Below are positions 54,374-62,926 of a stretch of DNA of 64,000 nt, piece by piece (the stretch's first letter is position 1; each line of letters starts with the position of its first letter). Below the pieces are notes generated by a model. The model was given only the letters and a program-made list of their open reading frames with translations. It was not told the origin of the DNA and searched no databases. The translations under genes and the position numbers were made by a program. The stretch lies in NCBI RefSeq assembly GCF_009663685.2, contig NZ_RCOG02000025.1, positions 1 through 64,000 on the forward strand, in the 5' to 3' direction. The DNA is from Cupriavidus sp. U2 (GTDB lineage: Bacteria > Pseudomonadota > Gammaproteobacteria > Burkholderiales > Burkholderiaceae).

Positions 54374-55300
54374 TCATGGTGCAGGCAAGATGACCTTGTC
54401 CAGGACGTGGATGACTCCATTCGAGCACAGAGTGTCGGTTGCAACGATGTTGGACTTGCGGCCACGCTGGTCCGTAATGGCTAGCGTTGTGCCGACGCTA
54501 AATGTCTCGCCCTCGACAGTCTTTATTGGCATGTTAAATGGGACACTGGCTTTGAGGACCAATTCAGGCAATACGTGGTACGTCAGCAATTTATTCAGCA
54601 ATTGCGTGTTCGCTAGCAATTGGTCTTTGGTGACACCCAACTCATTCAACAAGGACGCAAATGCCGCATTGGTGGGCGCGAAAACGGCGTAAGGGCCTGG
54701 GGCACTGAGCGTGTCAACCAAGCCAGCAGCTGTCACCGCCTCCACCAAAATGCTGAAATCCGGATTGGCAATAGCCGTTTGCACGATGTTCTTGTCGGCA
54801 GGCAGGAGAACCTTGTCAATAGCATGGATGACGCCATTGGATGCCGCTATGTCCGCTTGAATGATGTTGCTGGTTCGGTTGCGACCATCCGTAATAACGA
54901 AACCGTTACCGGCTTTGTCGATCTTGAAAAAACCACCTCCAACCGGATTGATGGATTTGCCTAGGGGGATCGCACTGCTCTGCACTTGTCCAGATACGAC
55001 GTGATACTTCAGGACAGTTGCTAACAGCGACTTGTTCGCCAGAAGCTGTTCTTTGGTCAAGCCCAGTTCGCTCAGCAACGCTGAAAATGCCTGGTTGGTT
55101 GGGGCGAACACGGTAACTGCGCTGGAGGCGGTTAAAGTATCTGTCAGGCCAGCCGCCTGTACTGCTTCGACGAGAACGGTGAAACGACTGTCGTTTTGTG
55201 CGACCTGCACGACATTACCGGGGGAGTCGTCGCCGCCGCCGCATCCTGAGGCAATGGCAAACAACATGGCACAACATAATCCTGGAATCCACCGAAGCAT
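54374..55300 (-). CDS. Lipoprotein with two FAS1 (fasciclin) domains
   Basis: A 308-residue protein: a lipoprotein signal with lipobox AIASGC, then two FAS1 domains at about 30-165 and 166-305. Each has the H1 motif (TVFAPTNQAFSALL and AVFAPTNAAFASLL) and the YHV...I..G..L..H2 core (SNGVIHAIDKVLLPA, SNGVIHVLDKVILPA). FAS1 domains mediate adhesion or surface interactions. The second ATG at 55300 has GGAG at better spacing than the ATG at 55306. It lies 115 bases upstream of the photolyase gene on the same strand. Confidence 0.93.
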   Translation of the reverse strand: MLRWIPGLCCAMLFAIASGCGGGDDSPGNVVQVAQNDSRFTVLVEAVQAAGLTDTLTASSAVTVFAPTNQAFSALLSELGLTKEQLLANKSLLATVLKYHVVSGQVQSSAIPLGKSINPVGGGFFKIDKAGNGFVITDGRNRTSNIIQADIAASNGVIHAIDKVLLPADKNIVQTAIANPDFSILVEAVTAAGLVDTLSAPGPYAVFAPTNAAFASLLNELGVTKDQLLANTQLLNKLLTYHVLPELVLKASVPFNMPIKTVEGETFSVGTTLAITDQRGRKSNIVATDTLCSNGVIHVLDKVILPAP

Positions 55301-55306
55301 GATCAT

Positions 55307-56079
55307 TCTCCAAACGAAACCAAGCTAAAACAACTGCAATAGGTTTTCTCTCTCATGCGGCCATAGGCTGCCTCCCATAGCTGTTAATAAGGCGCGGAAG
55401 GGAACTGGAGCGGCGTGCGTCCGACCCACGACGGGAGCGCAGCTGGATCCTCCGAACCAGGAGGCGGATCAGGCGCGACCAAACACTTGGACGCTTGTGT
55501 GAGTTTGGGAGCACGCAAGGTCCTCCGATTAATGAGAAGAGGGGCGCCTGCACTGATCGCATTTCGCGCAGACCGGTATCCGACGTCGGTCCCCATGACC
55601 GCGCACTACTGCTACGGAAAAAAGAATACTGGATAGTAACTAAATTTACAAATGGGTAATGTTAGTGGCGAAGGGAATCGGCGGTCGAGCTCCGCCTGGG
55701 CGAAAAACGCCCAAGTGAGTTTAGGGTCTCGTTTGCTTTGCGCGGACTTCGCGTTTCAGATCCGCTGCGCTTGGGCCGTGGTCGTGCAGACACGCTGGCC
55801 GGTGGCGATACAGTAATTTTGACGGCCAGGCAAGGGCGGGAATTTTCTGCTGCGCTGGCAGCCCCCGTTTAGCGGGCTAAACGGCATGGGGAGCCACTTA
55901 ATAATTTTTATAATTTATTTAACATAACTATAATTATGCTTTCTAGATCACATTTTCTGCGTTCTTGCGGGTCAGCCTCACGCTGCCAAGAATCCCGACG
56001 CTAGCTACCGTAGGACGGTTACCGATACCGAAAGGTTGATTTGGGCTGAACACTGGAGATGGGTAACAAGGAGACGATT
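55307..56079. other. About 770 bp non-coding region, AT-rich in its second half
   Basis: No gene is supported. A hairpin TGGGCG-AAAAA-CGCCCA lies near 55708-55725. Bases 55897-55945 are unusually AT-rich (AATTTTTATAATTTATTTAA...), a likely promoter or curved-DNA region before the DUF2188 gene. Confidence 0.55.
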
Positions 56080-56298
56080 ATGGCCAACGATATCCACGTG
56101 GTTCCAGCGGGTGAGGGTTGGGCCGTAGAGGCAGCTGGAGGGGGCAAGCGCACGATGTTCGCTACTCAGGAAGAAGCCATTTCGGCAGGCACTGCACGGG
56201 CCAAGCAAGACAAGGTCGAGTTGCTTATCCACGGTCGCGACGGGCAGATTCGCGAGCGCAACTCTTTCGGGCACGACCCCCGCAACATCCCCGGCTAG
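56080..56298 (+). CDS. DUF2188 small protein
   Basis: A 72-residue protein: NDIHVVPAGEGWAVEAAGG ... ATQEEAISAGTARAKQDKVELLIHGRDGQIRERNSFGHDPRNIPG, the complete DUF2188 pattern, found in stress-related or phage settings with unknown role. AAGGAG lies seven bases before the ATG at 56080. It stands alone in front of the NHEJ locus, with its own terminator. Confidence 0.9.
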   Translation: MANDIHVVPAGEGWAVEAAGGGKRTMFATQEEAISAGTARAKQDKVELLIHGRDGQIRERNSFGHDPRNIPG

Positions 56299-56344
56299 CC
56301 GACCGACCACCGATTTACAATTGCCGGCAAGCAGTATTCCGGCG

Positions 56345-56370
56345 GCCCGCCCCCTCGGGGCGGGCTTTTT
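56345..56370 (+). terminator. Rho-independent terminator after the DUF2188 gene
   Basis: GCCCGCCCC (56345-56353) pairs perfectly with GGGGCGGGC (56357-56365) and is followed by TTTTT. Confidence 0.9.
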
Positions 56371-56483
56371 GAATGCTGTCGGCCCGACGCCGGTAGCTCG
56401 AAGCGTCTTCGGCCTACGGCATTCGAATCATGGGCGGTCTACGCTTTTTTGTATCCCTCTCCGTTTACGCCAGGGAGCCCACC

Positions 56484-57394
56484 ATGGCCGCACGTTCCAT
56501 TGCGTCGCTGTCGATCAGCTTCGGACTAGTTTCCATACCGGTAAAGGTCTTTTCCGCCACTGAGAGCAAGGCGGCGATCGGATTTAACCTGCTTCATAAG
56601 GGCTGCGGGTCCCGGCTACGACAGCAGTACATCTCATCTGCCAGCGTGAAGGCGTTGTGGTTGACCGTGCCGATATGGTGAAGGGATACGAGTTCGAAAA
56701 GGACCGGTATGTCATTTTCGAACCCGACGAACTCAAGGCACTGGAAGAAGCCACCCAGCACACCATCGACATTATTGCGTTCATGCCGCTGGCCGCCATC
56801 GATCCGGTCTATTACGACAAGGCCTACTACCTTGGTCCTGACAAGCGCGGCGGCAAGCCATACAGCCTTCTGTCAGAGGCCCTTCGAGCCACTGGCAAGT
56901 GCGCGCTGGCCAAGTGGAACTGGAAAGGCAAACAATACATGGTGCAAATCCGTGTTGGCGAGGACGGTCTAATCCTTCAGCAGCTGCTCTACGCCGACGA
57001 AGTTCGTTCGATGGCGGACCTGCATGTCGAGACCGTGGACGTCTCCAAAGCGGAGCTGTCGCTTGCCGAACAGCTCATCGAGCAAAATTCCGTCGAAGGT
57101 TACAACCCGACCGAATACAACGACGAAGAGAAGCAGCGGATTCTCGCGCAGATCGACAAGAAGATTGCGGGCGAAGCCATTACGGTGTCTCCCGAAACCA
57201 CTGGAGCAGCGAGCGGCGCGGAGGTCATCGACCTGATGGAAGCCTTGCGGAAGAGCATCGGTTCGACCAAGGCAGCGCCTGCGGCCAAAGCTACGACAAA
57301 AGAGACTAAAGCTCCGGCGCGGCGCAGCGCGAAACGTGCGGAAGCCGTTACGCCCACCCCCGTACCAGCCAAGAAGACAAGGAAGCATGCGTGA
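56484..57394 (+). pseudogene. ku: Ku DNA-end-binding protein, frameshifted near residue 50
   Basis: Prokaryotic Ku holds DNA ends for LigD in non-homologous end joining. The first frame, from ATG at 56484 (AARSIASLSISFGLVSIPVKV), runs to QQYI and then leaves the family. The correct continuation (ICQREGVVVDRADMVKGYEF ... EEKQRILAQIDKKI, and a Lys-rich C-terminal tail) is in another frame from 56636. The five extra bases ATCTC at 56631-56635 look like a short tandem duplication. The rest of Ku, including the whole bridge region, is intact to 57394, so one lesion disables it. A sequencing error cannot be excluded. Confidence 0.85.
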
Positions 57395-58187
57395 TGCGTT
57401 CCTACTCAATCCGTGAAGTCCTGGACATTGTCCGAATCCCCCGCGCAGTGCGGTGATGGGCCTCGTTGCAGCCGGTGTTGTCGCACCAGAGCGTGGCAAG
57501 CACGGGGAATACCGATTCGATTTTCGCGATCTGGTTGTGCTGCGCATGGCAGCTGCGCTCCGTAAATCTCATATCTCTGCCGGTCGGATCAAGGAGTCAC
57601 TGCTTCGCACAAAGCAGATTGCCGCAGATGCCGCAGCCGCGTCGGTGCGCGCCGAAGGCAAGAACATCGTTGCGAGAGCGAATGGAGCGGAATGGCAAGC
57701 GGAAACGGGACAACTTCGCTTTCAGCTTGCGGAGCGCGAGGATAGTGGCGTTGTCCCCCGCCAGATCGATGATCGAAGCGAGGCGTACCGTCTGTACGGG
57801 AACGGGCGAAAGTTCGAGAGGCAAGAGCGTAACGTCGAGGCTGAGGCGGCGTATCGGAAGGCGCTCGCGCTCGATCCGATGTTGCACGCGGCCTGGGTGG
57901 ACTTGAGCGCCCTGCTCTGCGACCACGGCAACTGTGGCGAGGCGCTTCGTATCCTGGCAGAGGCTCGAATCCGTTATCCGGACAGCACCGCCCTGCTCTT
58001 CAATCAAGCACTTGCCCTGGAAGATCTCGGCGATTGCATTGGAGCGCAGCACGCCTATCATGATTGCCTCCGGCTTGACCCGAAGAACGCCGATGCCCAC
58101 TTCAACCTGGGGCGGCTTTACGACTGCGCCGGCCGGCAGCAGGAAGCGCTTAGGCATTACAACCAGTACCGCATCATCACGAGCTGA
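57394..58187 (+). pseudogene. MerR-HTH plus TPR protein of the NHEJ locus, frameshifted
   Basis: The natural product would start MRSYSIREVLDIVRIPR at 57394 (overlapping the ku stop as TGATG) and continue SAVMGLVAAGVVAPERGKHGEYRF, a MerR-type winged helix. Two extra bases GC near 57444 move it out of frame. Downstream the frame is clean: a linker and three or four tetratricopeptide repeats (NVEAEAAYRKALALDPMLHAAW, ADAHFNLGRLYDCAGRQQEA). A shortened product from GTG 57453 is possible. Such MerR-TPR genes often accompany ku and ligD in Burkholderiales. Confidence 0.75.
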
Positions 58188-58196
58188 TGCGACGGC

Positions 58197-60680
58197 ATGG
58201 CATCGCGGACTCGATCCCTCGATCGCTACGACGCAAAGCGTGACTTCTCTATTACGCCGGAGCCTTCCGGCCGGACCAGGCGCTCCCGGCGCCCCAACAA
58301 GCCGCTCTCCTTTGTCATCCAAAAACACTGGGCCCGTCGACTGCATTACGACTTCCGGTTGGAGCTTGGCGGCGTGCTGCTCAGCTGGGCAGTGCCAAAG
58401 GGCCCAAGCTTCGATCCCGCCGAGAAGCGAATCGCAATCCACGTAGAAGACCATCCACTGGATTACGCCACATTCGAGGGCGACATACCACACGGCCAAT
58501 ATGGCGCAGGCTCGGTCATCGTGTGGGACCGCGGAACATGGGAACCAGTCGGCGACCCGAGGCAAGGAATGCTCGACGGCAAAGTGCTGTTGGACCTCCA
58601 CGGCCATAAGCTCACGGGTCGGTGGGAACTGGTCCGTATCGCAAAGCCCGGCGACCGGTCGGAACAGTGGATACTCTTCAAGAAGCGGGACGCCTGGGCA
58701 AGGCCGCTCGACGAGTTCGACGTGCTGACAGCCATGCCGGACAGCGTCTCAGGCGAGCCCGAGCCGAGCGGTCCATCGGAGGCTCCCCGAGGCGATACCG
58801 ACACGACTCAATCAGTGGAGGCCGCGCCGCGAGCAAAGCTGCCCGCAAAACTGGCGCCGCAGCTGGCAACGCTTTCACCAACGGTTCCCATCGGCCCTGA
58901 CTGGGTCATCGAGACGAAGTTCGACGGCTACCGACTGTTAGCGCGGCTCGAGAACGGCACTGTCAAACTGTTCACCCGCAACGGGCACGATTGGACGAGC
59001 AAGTTCAAACGGCTTGCCCGCGACCTTGCTACCCTCGATGTCCGGGATGCGTGGCTCGACGGAGAGATCGTCGTACTGCGTAATGACCTTCCCGACTTCA
59101 ACGCATTACAGAACACGATTTCGGCGCACCGAAACGACGAGATCGTCTATTTCCTTTTCGACATCCCGTATTGGAACGGCCGTGACCTGCGCCAGTTGCG
59201 GCTTGACACCCGGCGTGCGCATTTGGCAACAGTACTCGCCGACTGCCCAGAGAGCCTTCGCTACAGCGACGCGTTCGACGCGCCGGCGCCGCAGTTGTTT
59301 AAGGCGGCATGCGATCTGCATCTCGAAGGGCTCATGTTCAAGCGCGCCGATGCACCATACGTCTCGGCTCGCACACCGACCTGGCTCAAGGCGAAGTGCA
59401 AGCTACGGCAAGAGTTTGTTGTAGGAGGGTTCTCCGGACGAGGCGGCGGTGGCAATGAGGTCGGAAAACTGTATCTCGGGGTATACGACGGGCCATCTCT
59501 GCGTTACGTCGGTGGCGTCGGTACCGGCTGGGACAGCGCAACGGCCGCCGACCTACGGCAACGCCTCCTAGCTGACGAGGTGGATGCGATGCCGTTCGAT
59601 GTCTACACCAAGGCGAAACGGTGGGGCCGCGGCAGTGAAGGTCCAGTCCATTGGGTGAAGCCAACGCTCGTCGTCGAAGTCGAGTTCTCCGAATGGACGC
59701 CTGAGGGGCATGTCCGTCATGCCTCGTTCAAGGGAGTGCGAGCCGATAAGCCGCCGAAGGAAATCCGAAGAGAGGCAATCCAGACGGCCGTGTCGCCGCA
59801 GGGCGCAACGTCTGTCAAGGTCACGAACCCCGGGCGAGTCATCGACGACACCACGGGGATCACGAAACTGGAGTTGGTTCGTTACTACGAGAGCATCGCA
59901 GATCGGATGCTTCCGCACCTAGAGGACCGGCCCCTGTCCCTCGTGCGCGCTCCGGAAGGCATCGCGAAGCCGCAGTTCTTCCAGAAGCACGCTGAGACTC
60001 GCATTCCCGGGCTCACCGAGTTGCCGGCATCGCTCTGGCCGGGACATGGCGCGCTGCTGGCCGCCAACTCTGTCGAGGCCATCGTTGCTGCCGCACAGAT
60101 GAACGTCGTCGAGTTTCACACCTGGAATTCCGTGGCACGCCGCATCGATACGCCTGACCGCTTCATTCTGGATCTGGATCCCGGCGAAGGCGTCGCTTGG
60201 CAAACCATGCAGGAGGCCGCACTGCTCGTGAAGACGCTTCTGGACGAGCTGGGCCTTCGTTCCTGGCTGAAGACCAGCGGCGGGAAAGGCCTGCACGTCG
60301 TCGTGCCGCTTACTGGTCGACAGGATTATGAGACCGTCAAAGATTTCTCTCGCGCTGTCGTGCAGCATGTGGCGTCGGTCCTGCCCCAGCGCTTCAGCGC
60401 AAAATCCGGCCCCGCCAATCGAAAGGGCAAGATCTTCGTCGACTATCTGCGTAACGGCCACGCGCAAACGACGGCCGCGGCTTTCTCTGCGAGGGCCCGC
60501 CCGGGCATGGGGGTGTCGATTCCTGTCTCGTGGGATGCGTTGCAGGATCTCAAGAGCGGTGCGAACTGGAACATTCGGAACGCCCGAGAGTACCTGAGCT
60601 TTGAGCGCGAAGACCCCTGGATTGACTACTGGTCAACCAAGCAATCGCTGGCTAAGCCGATCAAGAAATTGGGTCGATGA
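58197..60680 (+). CDS. ligD: LigD, multidomain ATP-dependent DNA ligase D
   Basis: An 827-residue NHEJ enzyme in the order phosphoesterase, ligase, polymerase. The 3'-phosphoesterase domain (residues 35-180) has RRLHYDFRLEL and the HGQYGAGSV motif. The ligase (about 220-530) has the lysine in ETKFDGYRLL, and LDGEIVVL, LEGLMFKRADAPY. The primase-type polymerase (about 545-800) has DLDPGEGVAW and SGGKGLHV metal and nucleotide sites. All key residues are present and the frame is intact. It starts nine bases after the MerR-TPR gene. With ku broken, its NHEJ role may be lost but its other activities may remain. Confidence 0.95.
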   Translation: MASRTRSLDRYDAKRDFSITPEPSGRTRRSRRPNKPLSFVIQKHWARRLHYDFRLELGGVLLSWAVPKGPSFDPAEKRIAIHVEDHPLDYATFEGDIPHGQYGAGSVIVWDRGTWEPVGDPRQGMLDGKVLLDLHGHKLTGRWELVRIAKPGDRSEQWILFKKRDAWARPLDEFDVLTAMPDSVSGEPEPSGPSEAPRGDTDTTQSVEAAPRAKLPAKLAPQLATLSPTVPIGPDWVIETKFDGYRLLARLENGTVKLFTRNGHDWTSKFKRLARDLATLDVRDAWLDGEIVVLRNDLPDFNALQNTISAHRNDEIVYFLFDIPYWNGRDLRQLRLDTRRAHLATVLADCPESLRYSDAFDAPAPQLFKAACDLHLEGLMFKRADAPYVSARTPTWLKAKCKLRQEFVVGGFSGRGGGGNEVGKLYLGVYDGPSLRYVGGVGTGWDSATAADLRQRLLADEVDAMPFDVYTKAKRWGRGSEGPVHWVKPTLVVEVEFSEWTPEGHVRHASFKGVRADKPPKEIRREAIQTAVSPQGATSVKVTNPGRVIDDTTGITKLELVRYYESIADRMLPHLEDRPLSLVRAPEGIAKPQFFQKHAETRIPGLTELPASLWPGHGALLAANSVEAIVAAAQMNVVEFHTWNSVARRIDTPDRFILDLDPGEGVAWQTMQEAALLVKTLLDELGLRSWLKTSGGKGLHVVVPLTGRQDYETVKDFSRAVVQHVASVLPQRFSAKSGPANRKGKIFVDYLRNGHAQTTAAAFSARARPGMGVSIPVSWDALQDLKSGANWNIRNAREYLSFEREDPWIDYWSTKQSLAKPIKKLGR

Positions 60681-60980
60681 TCTATCGTTTGCAACGGCGA
60701 CCGGGACAGCCGCTTCGGATAGCGTCCAGCGCTGCGCTGCGCCTCAAAGCCGATCCTGGTGGCCAAATGATGTCACGCGTCAGGCTCGGTAGGAGGCTAG
60801 CTTCGATAGATTGAGCCCTTGCTTGTGCAAATAGACGGTGGGCCGTCGAGGTACGAGTGCCGATCCATCGCAGGACGCCATAGCAAATTTACAAGAAACA
60901 CAAAGTTCGTCATCGCACAGAACGGCTGCCAATGCCGCGAGATCTTCAGGGGATACCAAACAATTGGGTGGGAGGGCGAT

Positions 60981-62042
60981 ATGGTACGAATGTCAAGTTC
61001 GGGAATCCTCAAGGAAGCCGGCTTCTTGGTCGAGCCAGCAACGCTCGTAGCGAAGGGTGAGCAAGTTTGGCATTCGCTCCAACCATCTGCGGTGGCTCCC
61101 GACATTATCGATCGCATTAAAAGGACGCGCATTAGGGACATCTTCCCGGTGTCGGGGACGACGCCATTTGGCGAGCAAATCCTGCGCGCCAAAAGCGTGG
61201 TGTTTCATCCTAGTTCCGAACTCCAGTGGCACATACCCAATACCTCTGACACCGGAGATTTCGTCGCAATTGCGGCGGAGCGTCTCGTCATAAATGTTCC
61301 AAACGCTGCTACTGACCTCGCCAGGCTCACACTTTTGCCTCAAGTGAGGCGTGCAGACCTAAATGGCGCAGACGGTCGCCCTGGACAACCCGGATGGACG
61401 TCACCCCACGATGACGGCTCTGACGGAGGAGCGGGACAACCTGGTGAAAGCGGAAGACCGGGTGGCACATACGTTTATCCAGCAGTCTTTATTTTCTTTC
61501 AAACCATAACAATAAACACGGCCGTTTCAGCAGAGCTTCCGGTGCTCAGAATCGACGGTTCAGGCGTTTTGGGTGGCAACGGAGGCCGGGGTGGCCAGGG
61601 TGGAGCGGGTGGTCGAGGAGGGCGAGGCGTACCTGGAGAACGAGATTGCTTCTTGTTCGTTTGCGTCTGCAGCCACACGTCAGGCAATGGTGGCAACGGC
61701 GGACAAGGTGGCCCGGGGGGACGTGGTGGCGACGCCGGGGCTGGGGGAAACGGCGCCACCCTGCTGTTCGTTGGGCCGCAGAATCAATTCGCGTCCTTAG
61801 AGAAATTCGAGCCCTTTCTCAAGCCTGCTATTGCGGGCACCCCTGGCCAACCGGGCTCCCCCGGAGTGGGTGGTGGTCCCGGTGGCGCCGGATCAAAACC
61901 ATGGGAGTGTGTTCAAGGCGGTCTGAATGGAGTCGCAGGGCCCGGCCCTGATTTCCCTGATTTTGGACCGGGTTCGAAACGCTCCGATGGCGTACCGGGG
62001 GACGTTTTCGCCATAGTCCGTGACAACGGTGACCTGTTCTAG
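60981..62042 (+). CDS. Collagen-like Gly-rich repeat protein
   Basis: A 353-residue protein in two parts. Residues 1-125 are a non-repetitive N-terminal domain (GILKEAGFLVEPATLVAKG, LRAKSVVFHPSSELQWHIP, RLVINVPNA). After residue 130 Gly-rich segments of Gly-x-y type alternate with short hydrophobic ones: NGADGRPGQPG, GGAGQPGESGRPGG, GGNGGRGGQGGAGGRGGRG, GNGGNGGQGGPGGRGGDAG, GTPGQPGSPGVGGGPGG. A Cys-rich CFLFVCVCSH sits between. No signal peptide is obvious. GGGAGGG lies five bases before the ATG at 60981; the frame to 60819 lacks a signal. Function unknown; perhaps a surface or intracellular filament-like protein. Confidence 0.7.
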   Translation: MVRMSSSGILKEAGFLVEPATLVAKGEQVWHSLQPSAVAPDIIDRIKRTRIRDIFPVSGTTPFGEQILRAKSVVFHPSSELQWHIPNTSDTGDFVAIAAERLVINVPNAATDLARLTLLPQVRRADLNGADGRPGQPGWTSPHDDGSDGGAGQPGESGRPGGTYVYPAVFIFFQTITINTAVSAELPVLRIDGSGVLGGNGGRGGQGGAGGRGGRGVPGERDCFLFVCVCSHTSGNGGNGGQGGPGGRGGDAGAGGNGATLLFVGPQNQFASLEKFEPFLKPAIAGTPGQPGSPGVGGGPGGAGSKPWECVQGGLNGVAGPGPDFPDFGPGSKRSDGVPGDVFAIVRDNGDLF

Positions 62043-62181
62043 GACAAGGAATGGGTATCGCGGATGAAGCATTTTAAGGCTCTGCGGCCCGCCTGCGTGA
62101 CCCTCCAATCGAAGGGCGCGTCACTCATCGCGCGTCAGACGTGTGATGTAGCCTTTGCATACTGAAATACCACTGGCAACA

Positions 62182-62197
62182 CTGTATAAACATACAG
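62182..62197. promoter_or_regulatory. LexA (SOS) box upstream of imuA
   Basis: CTGTATAAACATACAG matches CTGT-N8-ACAG exactly and is 24 bases before the imuA start, the typical place in SOS-controlled imuAB operons. Confidence 0.9.
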
Positions 62198-62221
62198 TAC
62201 ACTGGTTCGACGGAGACCAAC

Positions 62222-62926
62222 ATGCTGACCGTCGAACCCGAAGCTATCCACCCTTCCCTATGGCGTGCCGCTCAACTGGCACGGGGTTCGTCACGCACCC
62301 TGCCCCCCGGCGACACTTCCCTCGCGGCGGAATTGCCGGGTGGAGGATGGCCTCTCGGTTCGCTGTTCGAGATGCTCGTGCAACAGCCCGGCATCGGGGA
62401 ACTGAGCCTGTTGCGGCCTGCGTTGTTGCGGACGCCCAACCGGCCGATCGCGCTCATCGCTCCGCCGCATACGCCGCTAGTCCATGCCTTCTCCAACTGG
62501 GGTATCGCAACGGAGCGCCTCATGTGGATCCAGGCGCAGCGGACAGCCGATGTGCTCTGGGCTACCGAGCAACTGCTGCGCGCCGGCACCTGTAGCGCAG
62601 TGCTCCTTTGGCAGCAGCACGTGAGGAACGACGCGCTGCGCCGGCTTAACCTCGCCGCGCAGTCTGGAGAAGCGTTCTTCTGTCTGGTGCGGCCTTTGGC
62701 CTGTGCCCGCGACGCCTCACCCGCTCCGCTACGTATCGCTGTGGCGCCGGCAGATGGGGGTGTCGAACTCACCTTTGTTAAGCGCCGCGGCCCGCAACGA
62801 GACACGCCGCTATTTGTACCGATTTCCCCGTCGCCGATCCTGATTCATCGCCATGCCGTACCTGTGGATCTGCCTACGCCTGCCACGCCTGTCCCTCGAA
62901 GTCTTCCGGCCGAACTGGTCCACTGA
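62222..62926 (+). CDS. imuA: ImuA, RecA/SulA-like partner of the mutasome
   Basis: A 234-residue protein with the RecA-like half-domain: LWRAAQLARGSSRTLPPGDTSLAAELPGGGWPLGSLFEML, then LSLLRPALLRTPNRPIALIAPPHTP. ImuA works with ImuB and DnaE2 in damage-induced mutagenesis. Pro-rich C-terminus. Its 3' end overlaps imuB by 74 bases, so translation is probably coupled. A LexA box lies directly upstream. Confidence 0.9.
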   Translation: MLTVEPEAIHPSLWRAAQLARGSSRTLPPGDTSLAAELPGGGWPLGSLFEMLVQQPGIGELSLLRPALLRTPNRPIALIAPPHTPLVHAFSNWGIATERLMWIQAQRTADVLWATEQLLRAGTCSAVLLWQQHVRNDALRRLNLAAQSGEAFFCLVRPLACARDASPAPLRIAVAPADGGVELTFVKRRGPQRDTPLFVPISPSPILIHRHAVPVDLPTPATPVPRSLPAELVH

